NCBI GenBank assembly: GCA_020629135.1
Contig: JAHDDX010000010.1
Span: forward strand, 1 to 54,309
DNA: 54,309 nucleotides
Reading direction: 5' to 3'
DNA from: Hellea sp.
GTDB taxonomy: Bacteria; Pseudomonadota; Alphaproteobacteria; Caulobacterales; Maricaulaceae
Part shown: in pieces, positions 8,759-19,753 of the stretch
Numbering within the stretch: position 1 is the first letter of the stretch
Layout: each line of letters begins with the position of its first letter
Made by a program: the position numbers and the translations under genes
The notes under the pieces: generated by a model
Seen by the model: only the letters and a program-made list of their open reading frames with translations
What the model was told of the DNA's origin: nothing
Database searches by the model: none

Positions 8759-11617
8759 ATGACAAAAGGTATGAAAGCCATACAGGTCCGTGGGGCGCGA
8801 GAGCATAACCTCAAAGACATTAATGTCGATCTGCCTCGTGATAAGCTGATCGTGATTACCGGCCTGTCTGGATCCGGGAAGTCGTCCCTCGCCTTTGATA
8901 CAATCTATGCCGAAGGACAGCGTCGATATGTCGAAAGCCTGTCAGCCTATGCACGGCAATTTCTGGAACTTCAGCAAAAGCCAGATGTGGACTCTATCGA
9001 GGGTCTCTCGCCTGCGATCTCGATTGAACAAAAAACTACGTCACGCAACCCGCGTTCAACTGTCGGTACGGTCACCGAGATTTATGACTATATGCGTCTT
9101 CTATGGGCGCGGGTCGGAGTGCCCTACTCTCCTGCCACAGGCCTACCGATTGAAAGCCAGACTGTCAGCCAAATGGTCGATATTGTCATGGCGATGCCCG
9201 AGGGAACCAAGCTCTATATCCTCGCGCCTATCGTAAGGGATCGCAAAGGCGAATACCGCAAAGAATTTGCCGACCTGATGAAACAGGGATTTCAACGGGC
9301 TAAAATAAACGGTGAGTTTTACCGGATCGAAGATGCGCCTGAGCTGGACAAAAAATACCGCCACAATATTGATGTGGTTGTCGACCGGGTCGTCGTCCGT
9401 GAAGGTCTTGAAACCCGCCTGGCTGATAGTATGGAAACAGCCTTGCGTCTAGCGGATGGAATTGCTGTCGCAGAACAAGCAGATGGCGATCAAAATCGTG
9501 TCTTATTTAGCGAAAAGTTCGCTTGCCCGGTTTCGGGGTTCACCATTCCTGAGATTGAACCGCGTTTGTTTTCATTTAACGCGCCTTATGGCGCCTGCCC
9601 GGCCTGCGATGGATTGGGGCGTGAACTTAAATTTGATCCAGACCTTGTCGTGCCAGACACCAACAAAACCCTGGCCAGCGGTGTAATTGCTCCGTGGTCA
9701 AAAACCCCCAGCAGCCTATACATGCAAACCCTGAAGGCCCTCGCCGATCATTACGGGTTTAAAACTGATACGCCTTGGTCCGAACTACCAGAAGGGGCAC
9801 GGAACATCGTGCTTCAAGGCACCCAAGGACAAGCCATCAAATTTGTCTATGAAGATGATGGTCGGCATTATGAAACGACCAAACCTTTTGAAGGCGTAAT
9901 CCCCAATCTGGAACGACGATACCGGGAAACTGAGAGCACTTGGATGCGAGACGAGTTGGGCAAATATATGTCCGCCGCCGAATGCACAAAATGCGAAGGC
10001 AAGCGCCTAAAACCCGAAGCGCTTAGCGTCAAAGTGGCCGGGATGAGCATTTCCGAGACGGCCGATATGTCGATCAAAGAAGCTGACGAGTGTTTCGCTG
10101 GTTTGCCGGATAAACTCACGACGCAGCAAATGGAGATCGCTGAACGTATCCTCAAAGAAATCAGCGACCGATTGCAATTTTTAAATGCCGTCGGGTTGGA
10201 TTACCTGACCCTTGGTCGGGGTTCCGGATCATTGTCAGGCGGAGAAAGCCAGAGAATACGCCTGGCTTCGCAAATCGGGTCCGGCCTAACGGGCGTCCTT
10301 TACGTTTTAGATGAACCCAGCATCGGCCTTCACCAAAGAGATAATGAACGCCTGCTTGAAACCCTGCAAAATCTGCGCGATCTTGGAAATACAGTCATTG
10401 TCGTTGAACATGACGAAGACGCGATCCTGACCGCGGATCATGTAATTGACATGGGGCCTCTCGCCGGCATTCACGGCGGGGAAGTCATTGCCTCCGGTAC
10501 ACCGGCCCAGATCAAGAAATCCAGGAAATCTATTACCGGTCAATATCTGACCGGGAAGAAGCAGATCGCCCTTCCCGCTAAACGACGTGAGGTCGTTGAT
10601 CACAAGAAACTGGTGCTAAGTGGTGCCCGCGGCAATAACCTTAAAAACGTGACCGCAGAATTCCCCCTCGGCTTGTTCATTTGTGTCACTGGCGTATCGG
10701 GCGGCGGGAAATCGACCCTGACCGTAGAAACGCTTTATAAAACGGCGGCAAGAAAGCTCAACAAGGCGACTAAGGCACCGATGCCACATGACACGGCGAC
10801 CGGGTTTGAGCATCTCGACAAAGTTATCGACATCAATCAATCCCCAATCGGGCGCACACCTCGCTCCAATCCGGCGACCTATACGGGCGCATTTACCCCG
10901 ATCCGGGACTGGTTTGCGGGCCTGCCCGAGGCCAAGGCTCGCGGATACAAGCCCGGACGGTTCTCATTTAATGTCAAAGGCGGTCGTTGCGAAGCCTGTC
11001 AGGGCGCAGGCGTTATCAAAATCGAAATGCACTTCCTGCCGGATGTCTATGTGACCTGTGATCAATGCAAGGGACAGCGCTATAATCGTGAGACACTGGA
11101 AATCCGGTTCAAAGGCAAATCGATCTCAGATGTTCTCAATCTAACCATTGATGAGGCGGCCGATTTCTTTAAAGCCGTGCCGTCTATTCGCGATAAAATG
11201 GTGACATTACAACGGGTTGGACTTGGTTACTTAAAGGTAGGCCAACAGGCCACAACCTTGTCCGGTGGTGAAGCGCAAAGAGTCAAACTCGCCAAGGAGC
11301 TTGCGAAACGGGCGACCGGGCGTACCCTTTATATTCTCGACGAGCCAACAACCGGCCTGCATTTTGCTGATGTGGCCAAGCTCTTAGAAGTGCTGCAGGA
11401 ACTGGTCGAAAGCGGCAATACCATGGTTGTGATTGAGCACAATCTTGACGTGATCAAAACCGCGGACTGGCTGATTGATTTGGGCCCTGAAGGCGGAGAC
11501 GGCGGCGGTGAAATCGTTGCGGTTGGAACGCCGGAGAAGGTTTCAGAAAACACTCAAAGCTGGACCGGAAAATTCCTCAAGCCCATTTTAGAACGAGACC
11601 AGCAGCGAGCCAAATAA
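8759..11617 (+). CDS. uvrA: UvrABC excinuclease subunit A
   Basis: The damage-sensing ATPase of nucleotide excision repair, 952 residues, normal length. Two ABC ATPase halves are visible: Walker [10 protein letters not shown] at about 35 and GVSGGGKST at about 645, ABC signatures LSGGESQR and LSGGEAQR, and Walker B LDEPSIGL and LDEPTTGL. The zinc modules CPACDG...CTKCEG and CEACQG...CDQCKG are intact. The ATG at 8759 has no clear Shine-Dalgarno; a second in-frame ATG is at 8771, with AAAGG too close to it. The LexA box just upstream indicates SOS induction. The stop lies one base from the stop of the facing gene. Confidence 0.98.
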   Translation: MTKGMKAIQVRGAREHNLKDINVDLPRDKLIVITGLSGSGKSSLAFDTIYAEGQRRYVESLSAYARQFLELQQKPDVDSIEGLSPAISIEQKTTSRNPRSTVGTVTEIYDYMRLLWARVGVPYSPATGLPIESQTVSQMVDIVMAMPEGTKLYILAPIVRDRKGEYRKEFADLMKQGFQRAKINGEFYRIEDAPELDKKYRHNIDVVVDRVVVREGLETRLADSMETALRLADGIAVAEQADGDQNRVLFSEKFACPVSGFTIPEIEPRLFSFNAPYGACPACDGLGRELKFDPDLVVPDTNKTLASGVIAPWSKTPSSLYMQTLKALADHYGFKTDTPWSELPEGARNIVLQGTQGQAIKFVYEDDGRHYETTKPFEGVIPNLERRYRETESTWMRDELGKYMSAAECTKCEGKRLKPEALSVKVAGMSISETADMSIKEADECFAGLPDKLTTQQMEIAERILKEISDRLQFLNAVGLDYLTLGRGSGSLSGGESQRIRLASQIGSGLTGVLYVLDEPSIGLHQRDNERLLETLQNLRDLGNTVIVVEHDEDAILTADHVIDMGPLAGIHGGEVIASGTPAQIKKSRKSITGQYLTGKKQIALPAKRREVVDHKKLVLSGARGNNLKNVTAEFPLGLFICVTGVSGGGKSTLTVETLYKTAARKLNKATKAPMPHDTATGFEHLDKVIDINQSPIGRTPRSNPATYTGAFTPIRDWFAGLPEAKARGYKPGRFSFNVKGGRCEACQGAGVIKIEMHFLPDVYVTCDQCKGQRYNRETLEIRFKGKSISDVLNLTIDEAADFFKAVPSIRDKMVTLQRVGLGYLKVGQQATTLSGGEAQRVKLAKELAKRATGRTLYILDEPTTGLHFADVAKLLEVLQELVESGNTMVVIEHNLDVIKTADWLIDLGPEGGDGGGEIVAVGTPEKVSENTQSWTGKFLKPILERDQQRAK

Positions 11618-11618
11618 A

Positions 11619-12728
11619 CTATTCGATTAAGTTGCCATCGCGATCGGTCAATTTATATCTGATCGTTGTGATGATATCCGTGCGGTCTGTATCAGTTTCA
11701 TCAATATCACGTTGCGTATATTGCCATTTGGCAACGGATTTTTTCGATGACTCTTCAAAAATATCCGGCGGCCAGCTTTCCAACACTCTGATATTAGTGG
11801 TTGATCCATCGTCATTAAGGTCAAATTCAACGATGGAAAATCCGGACATATAAGCTTCCCTTGGCATAATGGGCGGCACACGCTTAACCGGCTTTATGTC
11901 TTCATTACGAGGTTTGTCATAGGGCCAGCATTCACACATGCCTGCGGCTTCGGCGTCTTCAAACATGCCTTCACGTTTGATCTTATCACGCATCAACATC
12001 CAACGGCCCAGAGCTTTAGTGATATAGGGATGATCTCGCGGCAATTGGTTTTCAAGGTTTTGCATGACGGTCTGATATTCCATTAATGCTGGGACATATT
12101 CATCATTGCCCTCTTTACCATAGCCTGAGAACAAAGTTGCCAATATGGGGTGTTCCGTAACATATCCGTCTTTCGCATTTTCAAAAACGGACTTTGCCTT
12201 CTCGGAATAAAAATCGGCATCATCATGATCAGCCTTCTTAACCGCGTGAGCCGCCCTCATCGTATAAATTTCGCCCATAAAGGTTGAATTCTCGAGGCCA
12301 TTTTCTTTAGCAAACGCTTCAATCTCCGGCAGGCGCTTTTTAAGGGTCCGTCCTTTATTAAATTTCGCGCCTAATGCCGCGTAGGAAACCTCCCTCTGTA
12401 GTCGCATTTGAGATGCGCTTTCACCATAGAAATGCGCAAGTTCTACGGCTCGAATAGCTGCTGGTTCCATTTTCTTAAACTTATGCCCCGCGTGACTTCC
12501 AACGTCGAGATAGTTCTGGGCCAAATCACCCGTCGTCCTATGATCTCCAAGGGTTTCTTCCGCCTTTTGCCAGGCATCATAGGCGTGGTCAGCTGCTTTC
12601 TTGTAGTTCTTAGCTTCAAGCTCAGCACGATAGGATTTATAGTGATCCATCACTTCCGGCGGCGTTTTAGCCCATGCATCTGAAACCAAAATCAGTATCG
12701 CTATGACAACAAACCAGATAAACCGCAT
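11619..12728 (-). CDS. Secreted protein with TPR-like helices and a TonB C-terminal-like domain
   Basis: A protein of 369 residues with a signal peptide (about 1-20, ending SDAWA). The middle is helical and tetratricopeptide-like (YRAELEAKNYKKAADHAYDAWQ and similar). The last 90 or so residues match the TonB C-terminal fold: PPIMPREAYMSGFSIVEFDL, then NIRVLESWPPDIFEESSKKSVAKWQY. No N-terminal membrane anchor followed by a proline-rich spacer is present, so it is not a classical TonB. The ATG at 12728 is preferred over the GTG at 12734 because AAGGAG is seven bases upstream. Function is unknown; an envelope assembly or sensing role is only a guess. Confidence 0.75.
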   Translation of the reverse strand: MRFIWFVVIAILILVSDAWAKTPPEVMDHYKSYRAELEAKNYKKAADHAYDAWQKAEETLGDHRTTGDLAQNYLDVGSHAGHKFKKMEPAAIRAVELAHFYGESASQMRLQREVSYAALGAKFNKGRTLKKRLPEIEAFAKENGLENSTFMGEIYTMRAAHAVKKADHDDADFYSEKAKSVFENAKDGYVTEHPILATLFSGYGKEGNDEYVPALMEYQTVMQNLENQLPRDHPYITKALGRWMLMRDKIKREGMFEDAEAAGMCECWPYDKPRNEDIKPVKRVPPIMPREAYMSGFSIVEFDLNDDGSTTNIRVLESWPPDIFEESSKKSVAKWQYTQRDIDETDTDRTDIITTIRYKLTDRDGNLIE

Positions 12729-12797
12729 ACCCACACTCCTTATTACGGGATGATGTTATTATTGCGGCTTAGACGTGTCAAACGGTGAGATGTGTTT

Positions 12798-13748
12798 TTA
12801 GTCCTGGCTGTCCAGATAGGTGACATAATTACCAATGCCCCATAGATGCAAATACCAAAGCATCATCACGCAAACATAAATCATAGTGCCAATAACAAGG
12901 GGAATAAAAACCCTGGGGGATTGTAATTGCTCTCCAAGGGCAGCAAACAAAGCTTCAGGGTCCTCTTGCGACACACCTGAAAAAGCGGTCAAGAAGTCGG
13001 CATTTCCAAATGCAGCTATAATGACAAACAACATGACGGCATAGATGACAATATATCCGAGTATGATGACGACAAGATAGGCGCCAATCATCGGCCACAT
13101 ATATGGTTTGCTGAGCTTCCAGGCTTCAAAGATTTTGATATCGTTGTCACGAATTGACATAGACGCGGCAGGCGCAAGTCTGACGCCAACCATAATCATC
13201 CCACCGATCCATAGAAAAAAACCTAAAAACGCCAATATTCCACCAATAGCCGCGGCACCACTTCCAGCCGTTGCCAGCCCTAATAAAAGGGCAAAGACCA
13301 AAAACCCACCGAAATAGATGGCAAAAAACAAAACAAATACAATCAATTGGACGACGAGAACTTTTAGCTCATCTTTACCGAAACGCAGCGGGAGTTTTCC
13401 GTGATCCGCCCCCCGGAAGGCATTTTTATGCATGGCGGTCTCCATAGCGATAGACACAAACCAGGCTAGAATACCAACTAAAAAGGCGGCCCCCATAAAA
13501 CCGCTCATTTTACCTAACATTTCCGCAACCATTTCAGGATCATCTGTCTGTTCTACGACCATTGCGAATTGTAAGAACTCGCCATAGGCGGAAATGAATT
13601 GGCGACCAAACACGGCATAGATCAGCAGAAATAGCGCGGCGCCCCATATTAGAATTCGAAAGAGTAGATTTCGCCCGCCCGGCAAATGCCAGGGCCTGGT
13701 AATAGCGTGGCCAAAATCAAATGGCACTTTTGGATTAGATGATTCCAT
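12798..13748 (-). CDS. Polytopic membrane protein of unknown function (YciC/DUF975-like topology)
   Basis: A protein of 316 residues with about six hydrophobic segments, near residues 29-45, 87-105, 128-160, 165-190, 215-245 and 280-305. The N-terminus (FDFGHAITRPWHLPGGRNLLFRI) and the glycine-rich helices resemble bacterial proteins of the YciC/glycerophosphodiesterase membrane-domain type, but no catalytic domain follows. AAAGGGGA precedes the ATG. It lies upstream of the TonB-C protein on the same strand with a gap of about 70 bases, and diverges from trmFO. No function can be given. Confidence 0.65.
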   Translation of the reverse strand: MESSNPKVPFDFGHAITRPWHLPGGRNLLFRILIWGAALFLLIYAVFGRQFISAYGEFLQFAMVVEQTDDPEMVAEMLGKMSGFMGAAFLVGILAWFVSIAMETAMHKNAFRGADHGKLPLRFGKDELKVLVVQLIVFVLFFAIYFGGFLVFALLLGLATAGSGAAAIGGILAFLGFFLWIGGMIMVGVRLAPAASMSIRDNDIKIFEAWKLSKPYMWPMIGAYLVVIILGYIVIYAVMLFVIIAAFGNADFLTAFSGVSQEDPEALFAALGEQLQSPRVFIPLVIGTMIYVCVMMLWYLHLWGIGNYVTYLDSQD

Positions 13749-13842
13749 GACAATGTCCCCTTTGACTTTACGTTAAAACAAAAACCAAAAATCCCAAAGT
13801 AAATGATTGCGCAGGAATCTGGCTTTCGGTAAAGCCCGCGCC

Positions 13843-15222
13843 ATGTCTATCAAACCCGTTCATATTATTGGAGCCGGTCTCGCCGGTTCAGAAGCCGCCT
13901 GGCAAGTCGCCGAGGCTGGAGTTCCAGTTGTCTTGCACGAAATGCGCCCCAAACGTATGACTGACGCCCATCAGAGTGGCGGATTTGCCGAATTGGTTTG
14001 TTCCAATTCGTTTCGATCAGATGACAAATTCGGCAATGCAGTTGGCTTGCTGCATGAGGAAATGCGCCTGAATAACTCCCTGATTATGGGCATGGGTGAC
14101 ATGGTCAAATTACCGGCTGGCGGCGCTTTGGCGGTTGATCGCGACGGGTTTTCTGAGGCTGTCACGACAATCTTATCTCAACACCCAATGATCAGGATTG
14201 AATATGGCGAGATCAAAGGACTGCCCCCACAGGATTGGGGCAATACAATCATCGCCACTGGCCCTCTAACAGCGCCGTCTTTGGCTAAGGATATCCTCAA
14301 AACAACGGGTGAAGACAGCCTCGCCTTTTTTGACGCTATTGCGCCGATTGTTTACAAGGATAGTATCGATTTTGACAAAGCCTGGTTTCAGAGCCGTTAT
14401 GATAAAAAAGGACCTGGCGGTGACGGCGCTGACTATATCAACTGCCCCATGGATAAGGCGCAATATGAGGCCTTCATCCACGCTTTGCTTGAGGCTGAAA
14501 AAACCGAATTCAAAGACTTTGAAAAAGATACCCCCTATTTCGAAAGTTGTTTGCCGATTGAAGTCATGGCGTCCCGTGGGCCGGAGACATTACGATTTGG
14601 CCCTATGAAACCCGTTGGCCTGACCAACCCACATCAACCGGATATCAAAGCCTATGCAATTGTTCAGCTTCGTCAGGACAACGCCCTGGGCACACTTTAC
14701 AATATGGTCGGGTTTCAGACGAAAATGAAATATGGATCGCAGACCGAAATTTTTAAAACCATCCCAGGGCTTGAAAAAGCCGTATTTGCACGGCTGGGAG
14801 GCATCCACCGAAACACATTTATCAATTCACCCAAGCTTTTAAATAATCAGCTCCAATTGAACCAAAGACCCGACATTCGATTTGCCGGTCAGATCATGGG
14901 CGTCGAAGGTTATGTTGAAAGTGCGGCCTTAGGCCTTGTGACCGGACGCATGGCGGCAGCACAGGCCAAAGGCAAAGCATGTCCAACACCACCTGTGACG
15001 ACAGCCCTGGGCGCTCTGGTGGAGCATGTTACCGGTGGGTTCATGGATGGGCCCAAAGCGAAGTTTCAGCCTATGAATGTAAATTTCGGTCTGTTCCCGC
15101 CTATTGAGCATATTGTCTACAAAGATGCGGACGGCAATCGGATCAAAGGCAAAAATAAAACGCGTTACCGCAAACGTCTAATGGCCGAACGGGCGCTACG
15201 AGATATTCAAGAATGGGTTTAA
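13843..15222 (+). CDS. trmFO: Methylenetetrahydrofolate-tRNA-(uracil-5-)-methyltransferase TrmFO
   Basis: Makes the T54 methyl group of tRNA using methylenetetrahydrofolate and FAD. 459 residues from the ATG at 13843. The FAD-binding motif [20 protein letters not shown] is at the N-terminus, followed by HEMRP and [16 protein letters not shown], which are characteristic of TrmFO. The C-terminal part has [18 protein letters not shown] and [21 protein letters not shown] at 13807 would add 12 residues, but the family N-terminus begins at the later ATG. The Shine-Dalgarno is weak. It converges with the DUF4153 gene, 7 bases between stops. Confidence 0.95.
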   Translation: MSIKPVHIIGAGLAGSEAAWQVAEAGVPVVLHEMRPKRMTDAHQSGGFAELVCSNSFRSDDKFGNAVGLLHEEMRLNNSLIMGMGDMVKLPAGGALAVDRDGFSEAVTTILSQHPMIRIEYGEIKGLPPQDWGNTIIATGPLTAPSLAKDILKTTGEDSLAFFDAIAPIVYKDSIDFDKAWFQSRYDKKGPGGDGADYINCPMDKAQYEAFIHALLEAEKTEFKDFEKDTPYFESCLPIEVMASRGPETLRFGPMKPVGLTNPHQPDIKAYAIVQLRQDNALGTLYNMVGFQTKMKYGSQTEIFKTIPGLEKAVFARLGGIHRNTFINSPKLLNNQLQLNQRPDIRFAGQIMGVEGYVESAALGLVTGRMAAAQAKGKACPTPPVTTALGALVEHVTGGFMDGPKAKFQPMNVNFGLFPPIEHIVYKDADGNRIKGKNKTRYRKRLMAERALRDIQEWV

Positions 15223-15229
15223 TTTCACC

Positions 15230-16984
15230 CTAATCGATCAAAATATGAAATGAAAACTCTTGAACCCGGTTCGACGGATCCTCATCAATCTGAAGCCCAA
15301 TTGAGTTTACGCGTAAGATTATGCGACCTATTTCGCTTTTTGCGATATCAATATATGCGTCTGGCACTAACAGCTGATTGTCTGATCTCGACAACTCAGA
15401 AACCCAATCCGCATAGTTCAATTCAGCAATTACAATGTCATCGCGGGTTACGGTGATATCATGATTTTGATATTGTATTTTGATCTCATCACTTTGAAAC
15501 AGCTCTTGCTCCTTACCGCTTTCAGAACCGTATCTATAAATTTGAAATGGCCCGTAGAGGCGATCAAAGCCTTCAATATTGATACTTTTATTATCATTGC
15601 GATAATTGAAATACTGCACGCCGCGCGATGGGATTGAAATATCTTCAAGGTTAAGTCGGTCGACAAGGTCACCAGTCACTTTGTCTGAATTGTTCGATTG
15701 GTTTTGAGCGAAAATTGTGCGCCAGGCCTTCCCAGCATCTTGACGTGACAGATATTGAATAGCTCCACGTGCATTCTGCGCCGCCTTTTCATCCGAAATT
15801 TGGATATTGGCTTTTGTCGGGACGGATCCATCGGTCGCCATTATACTGGCTTCTTTCAAAAAGAACTTCGCGCGCTTCGCTTGATCTGCGAAGGACATAC
15901 GTTCGGCGAACAACGCCCCTATAAAAAACAAAATGGCGGCTACCCCCGGAATAAACCGAATATCCCGCCGGACTTTCGGCCCAAACGTAAACCAGATCCC
16001 TATACCCAGAGCCCAAATCACACAGAATATCAAAGCGATACGTTCTGGCGTCAGACCATAAGCCCCGACCCGAACGCCAACGGCGATCGCGAGCAATAAA
16101 GTGACCGGTATCGATAGGAAAAACCAGGCTTTGCGGAACAGTTTCGCTGGCAGTTTATTTTGAATAAACGGTGGCTCTAAAACCAGCCAGGTCAAAGCCC
16201 CCACTATCAGGAACGGCGTGGTCAATTGCGCAATCTCGCCTTTGGGAAGCTCACCCTGTAAAATAATTTTCGCGCCATATGCCAATAGAATGGCCGCATA
16301 AATCAGTGTTAGAGGTGCCAGGAGCCAGGTTCCCAGAAAGGCAACTGCCTTGGACACAAAGCCCGGGTTTTCATGGAGTTCCTGATAGGATTCATTCGCT
16401 GGCGGTATAGTCGACATCCAGTAAAGCGGAGCCAGAAATCCCAATCCAACCGGCAAAATAAAATCCTGGATCAGGTCGCGAATATTGATCCCGAAGAGCG
16501 ATCTTAACGCTTCAGAAATTGCGAATACTCCGGCCGTAAATATGATTGATCCGAGCGTGGCAAAGGCTGCGCCCGTCCAAATTTTATGCGTGTAATCCCA
16601 GACGTGAAGGTCGTCACGTTCTCGCCGATTGCGAACGGCATTTCCAAGCCAAAGCAAGGTCGCCGCAATAGCCATAGGCAGGCTGATCATCAGGCTTTCC
16701 GAATACCAGGCTAAGACCCCCAGGAGCATAGCCAGCCCTATTTCTCCTATCCGAAAAGGGGGCAGACCTCGGCCTTCGCGCGAGACGGTCCAACATACAG
16801 TTAAATAGGCGCCGATAACCAATCCGGCGAGTAATCTTCCGAAATTATCTTCCGGCTCAAAAATAGCAAAGAAAATGATAATGGCGGTAAAAACCGCCAT
16901 TAAAGCTACTGCGACCGGAAAACGGGCCAATACGGCGCTGACATCAGGAACCCGTCCGATCCAGCGCTTTATGGCTGTGCTCAT
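15230..16984 (-). CDS. DUF4153 multi-spanning membrane protein
   Basis: A protein of 584 residues. The first 380 or so residues contain about a dozen hydrophobic helices (for example VALMAVFTAIIIFFAIF, FLILPVGLGFLAPLYWMS, TPFLIVGALTWLVLEPPF). The last 200 are soluble and probably periplasmic, with little hydrophobicity. This layout matches DUF4153 proteins of Alphaproteobacteria, whose function is not known to me. Its ATG overlaps the stop of the upstream AbgT transporter gene in an ATGA arrangement, so the two are translationally coupled. Confidence 0.75.
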   Translation of the reverse strand: MSTAIKRWIGRVPDVSAVLARFPVAVALMAVFTAIIIFFAIFEPEDNFGRLLAGLVIGAYLTVCWTVSREGRGLPPFRIGEIGLAMLLGVLAWYSESLMISLPMAIAATLLWLGNAVRNRRERDDLHVWDYTHKIWTGAAFATLGSIIFTAGVFAISEALRSLFGINIRDLIQDFILPVGLGFLAPLYWMSTIPPANESYQELHENPGFVSKAVAFLGTWLLAPLTLIYAAILLAYGAKIILQGELPKGEIAQLTTPFLIVGALTWLVLEPPFIQNKLPAKLFRKAWFFLSIPVTLLLAIAVGVRVGAYGLTPERIALIFCVIWALGIGIWFTFGPKVRRDIRFIPGVAAILFFIGALFAERMSFADQAKRAKFFLKEASIMATDGSVPTKANIQISDEKAAQNARGAIQYLSRQDAGKAWRTIFAQNQSNNSDKVTGDLVDRLNLEDISIPSRGVQYFNYRNDNKSINIEGFDRLYGPFQIYRYGSESGKEQELFQSDEIKIQYQNHDITVTRDDIVIAELNYADWVSELSRSDNQLLVPDAYIDIAKSEIGRIILRVNSIGLQIDEDPSNRVQEFSFHILID

Positions 16985-18600
16985 CGCGCCGCCGTTGGGA
17001 TATCAATCGCCATAGGCGCGCCCGGCCCAAGATCAAATCCTAGGAACATCCAGACCATCATCAGGATAACCCCTGAGATCAGCATCCAGACAGAATATGG
17101 GATCATCACGGCTGTCAGCGATCCTAACCCGAAATTCTTTTGCCATCTTTGGGCAAAGACTAGAATGAGCGGGAAATAGACCATAAGCGGTGTGATGATA
17201 TTTGTGGCACCATCACCGACACGGTAGGCCGCGGTTGCTCCGTCTGGACTAATACCCAGTAACATCAGGAGTGGCACAAGCACCGGAGCTAAAAGTGCCC
17301 ATTTCGCAGACGCGGAGCCCACAAAAAGGTTTAAAAGACCCGCAAACAGAACAATGAGCCCGAGTACCATTGGCAGAGGTAGTCCGCTTTGCTGAATGCC
17401 ATTCGCGCCGTGAACCGCTGAAATCAGTCCAAGATTTGACCAGTTAAACATCGCCACAAAATGAGCAGCGGCAAATGCCAGAACCAGATAATAGGCCAGA
17501 TCTTTCATCGCTTCGCTCATCATGCCGACAAGGTCGCGGTGATCATTGATCGACCCGGCTGCCCGGCCATAGGCCCAACCCGCCGCCAGGAACAAGATCA
17601 TGAATCCAGCTACCAAAGACTTGAAGAACGGCCCCAGAGCCACATACCAGGCCATGCCTTCAGCGGCTTCACCTGTAATTCTGAGAGGGACCCAGTTGAT
17701 CCCGGGAATCTTATCACCAAACGCCATAAATAACCAAAAAGCTGTTACCGCAAGACAGGCCAGTCCAGCATGGCGCAATCCCTTTTTCTGACCATCCGTC
17801 AATGGCTTTTGCTCATCCCCATATTCTTCGGCCTGACGCTCGTCCGGCACCCATTTTCCAAGACGCGGCTCAATGACTTTGTCGGTCACCCACCAGATGA
17901 TCGGGAGATAGAGAAACAACAACGCCATGATGAAATAGGTGTTGCCGGCAATATTCATCGTCCAGCCCGCATCAATTGAGCTGGCTTCATAGGCGGCTTC
18001 GGTAATACCGAACAGCAACGCATCCAGCTGGCCAGGCGCAATATTGGCAGAAAATCCACCAGAAACGCCTGCAAACCCACAAGCAATGCCCGCGAGTGGA
18101 TGACGCCCTGCAGCCGCGAAGATAACCGCCGCCAATGGAATCATAACCACATAACCTGCATCTGCTGCGTGATTGGATAACATGGCAATCAGGGCTACCA
18201 TGGGCGTCAGCAATCCTTTGGGAACACTTCGTAAAGCGGACCGAATGGCACTGGCAAAAAGGCCGGAACGTTCAGCTACACCGGCACCTAACATCACCAC
18301 CAATACATAACCTAGCGGGTGGAAGTGAGTGAATGTCTTGGGCATTTCGACCCAAAGCTTTTGAATATTGTCGGCGGCCAATAAGCTTTTTGCTTTGATG
18401 ATTAGCGGTGCGCCGCCACCATCCAACTGCGTCGGGTGTTTGGCGGATACGCCTGTCAGGGCACAAATGATCGAAATCACTATGAGTAAAATCGTCAAAT
18501 AAAAGAATATAAATACAGGGTCCGGCAGTCGGTTCCCTGTTCTTTCAACCCAACCTAAAAATCCCTTTTGGTTGCCAGCGCTTACGGCATCATCAGACAT
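16981..18600 (-). CDS. AbgT family transporter
   Basis: An inner-membrane carrier of 539 residues with about 13 membrane segments. The AbgT/MtrF family is known for p-aminobenzoyl-glutamate uptake in E. coli and for sulfonamide export in other bacteria. Typical stretches are visible: N-terminal WVERTGNRLPDPVFIFFYL, then VMLGAGVAERSGLFASAIR, SNHAADAGYVVMIPLAA, and the C-terminal GSASAKWALLAPVLVPLL and YRVGDGATNIITPLMVYFPL. The gene is coupled by a 4-base overlap to the DUF4153 gene downstream. Substrate direction cannot be decided from sequence. Confidence 0.92.
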   Translation of the reverse strand: MSDDAVSAGNQKGFLGWVERTGNRLPDPVFIFFYLTILLIVISIICALTGVSAKHPTQLDGGGAPLIIKAKSLLAADNIQKLWVEMPKTFTHFHPLGYVLVVMLGAGVAERSGLFASAIRSALRSVPKGLLTPMVALIAMLSNHAADAGYVVMIPLAAVIFAAAGRHPLAGIACGFAGVSGGFSANIAPGQLDALLFGITEAAYEASSIDAGWTMNIAGNTYFIMALLFLYLPIIWWVTDKVIEPRLGKWVPDERQAEEYGDEQKPLTDGQKKGLRHAGLACLAVTAFWLFMAFGDKIPGINWVPLRITGEAAEGMAWYVALGPFFKSLVAGFMILFLAAGWAYGRAAGSINDHRDLVGMMSEAMKDLAYYLVLAFAAAHFVAMFNWSNLGLISAVHGANGIQQSGLPLPMVLGLIVLFAGLLNLFVGSASAKWALLAPVLVPLLMLLGISPDGATAAYRVGDGATNIITPLMVYFPLILVFAQRWQKNFGLGSLTAVMIPYSVWMLISGVILMMVWMFLGFDLGPGAPMAIDIPTAAR

Positions 18601-18664
18601 GATATCTCCCCTGATATTTTTTCGAAGACACTAACGATAAATTCGGGCTTGGCAACGACTGAGG

Positions 18665-19420
18665 TCAGATATTACCGGAAAAAGCCACCGTGATCAGCCG
18701 GAATTGTTTGCGCAGCGTTGAATAAGAAATCGAATGCAATTTTGGATCGTGGTCTTTGGAGCTGAGGCGTTTAAGATAACCTGGCACCAGGGCTATATAC
18801 CCAATCGCCGGAAATAATTCAGGTGCAATTGCTTTGAGATCCGATCGGATCTGATCATATTGGTTTTGGGTTTCAAATAAGAGGTCTTTAAAATCAATCT
18901 GACTGAGCATGCTGTCGTGATAATATCCCCAGCCTCGTAACAAGCCTGTCATCCCCCATACTGATCCGGCCTTGCGTATCGCGCCTTCATCAAAGTCAGA
19001 ACTTACCGATTTGGCGGCCACTAACGCCAATTGCCCAGACGTTTGCACGCAATATGTCCTTGCGACTTCAATATCTGCAAAAGGCGTTGGGTCCAGGTCC
19101 CGTTCCCGGCCGTCAATCAACTTATCGACCCAGAACCGGGAAATATTTTGCTCAGTCAATGTCAAACTTAAAGGTGTCGAAACTTCGTGGACGCGGACGG
19201 GCCGATTGGAGTAAATTTCGTCGACGGCATCCCGCCACCATTGATATCGGATAGCGCCAATCATCGGTTCACTGACCAATTCTGGTACTTTGGCTAACTC
19301 GGCATGAAAGGCGTAAATGGTCTGCAACCGCTCGCGCGCCTTGGAGTCAGCCAATAATGACGCCCGGTACCGGTCCGGGTCTATATTTTTCAGATTGTCT
19401 ATGGTCGCTTGGTTCAGCAT
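18665..19420 (-). CDS. Squalene/phytoene synthase-like protein of the NDUFAF6 type
   Basis: A protein of 251 residues with the trans-isoprenyl diphosphate synthase HH fold. Where catalytic squalene or phytoene synthases carry the first Asp-rich DxxxD motif, this protein reads YAFHAELAKVPELVSEP, as in mitochondrial NDUFAF6. GAIRYQWWRDAVDEI is also the NDUFAF6 signature. The second Asp-rich motif is not evident either. NDUFAF6 helps complex I assembly, so a similar non-prenyl role is the better guess. The ATG at 19420, preceded by GGGAGG, is chosen over the one at 19444. It diverges from the nickel superoxide dismutase locus. Confidence 0.75.
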   Translation of the reverse strand: MLNQATIDNLKNIDPDRYRASLLADSKARERLQTIYAFHAELAKVPELVSEPMIGAIRYQWWRDAVDEIYSNRPVRVHEVSTPLSLTLTEQNISRFWVDKLIDGRERDLDPTPFADIEVARTYCVQTSGQLALVAAKSVSSDFDEGAIRKAGSVWGMTGLLRGWGYYHDSMLSQIDFKDLLFETQNQYDQIRSDLKAIAPELFPAIGYIALVPGYLKRLSSKDHDPKLHSISYSTLRKQFRLITVAFSGNI

Positions 19421-19534
19421 CGCCCTCCCATACACGACCTGCACATATTTTCGACCTTTTTTTGGTGAGAATTCTTGCGGTCATAGCCGGTTCCTCTTAG
19501 GGTAAATCAAACCCATGAAACGAAAGAGGACCTC

Positions 19535-19744
19535 ATGACATCACGTTTTCTAACCGGCACGCTAGCAGCATCCTCGCTGCTGATCGCGGCCTCAGCCCAT
19601 GCCCATGAAGGGGAACACGGCGCCGTCGTCTTAGCCAATATTCTGCATTGGCTCTCCAGTCCGACCCATAGCCTATTTGCCGTTATCGCTGGTGTAACGG
19701 TTAGCACCATTCTGTTTCGCATTGCTCGCAAGCGCCGCGCTTAG
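19535..19744 (+). CDS. Small exported His-rich single-helix protein, HupE/UreJ-like fragment
   Basis: A protein of 69 residues: a signal peptide (about 1-23, ending SAHA), a mature end beginning HEGEHG, one hydrophobic helix (SLFAVIAGVTVSTILF) and a basic tail RIARKRRA. The stretch HEGEHG...ILHWLSSPTHSLFAVIAGV resembles the first part of HupE/UreJ nickel permeases (His-rich mature N-terminus, then HPxxGxDHxLAM). It lies 9 bases before sodN with AGGAGG between, so it is in the same operon as a nickel enzyme. GAAAGAGGA precedes its own ATG. A role in nickel handling for SodN is inference; no known family can be assigned with certainty. Confidence 0.75.
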   Translation: MTSRFLTGTLAASSLLIAASAHAHEGEHGAVVLANILHWLSSPTHSLFAVIAGVTVSTILFRIARKRRA

Positions 19745-19753
19745 GAGGACACC

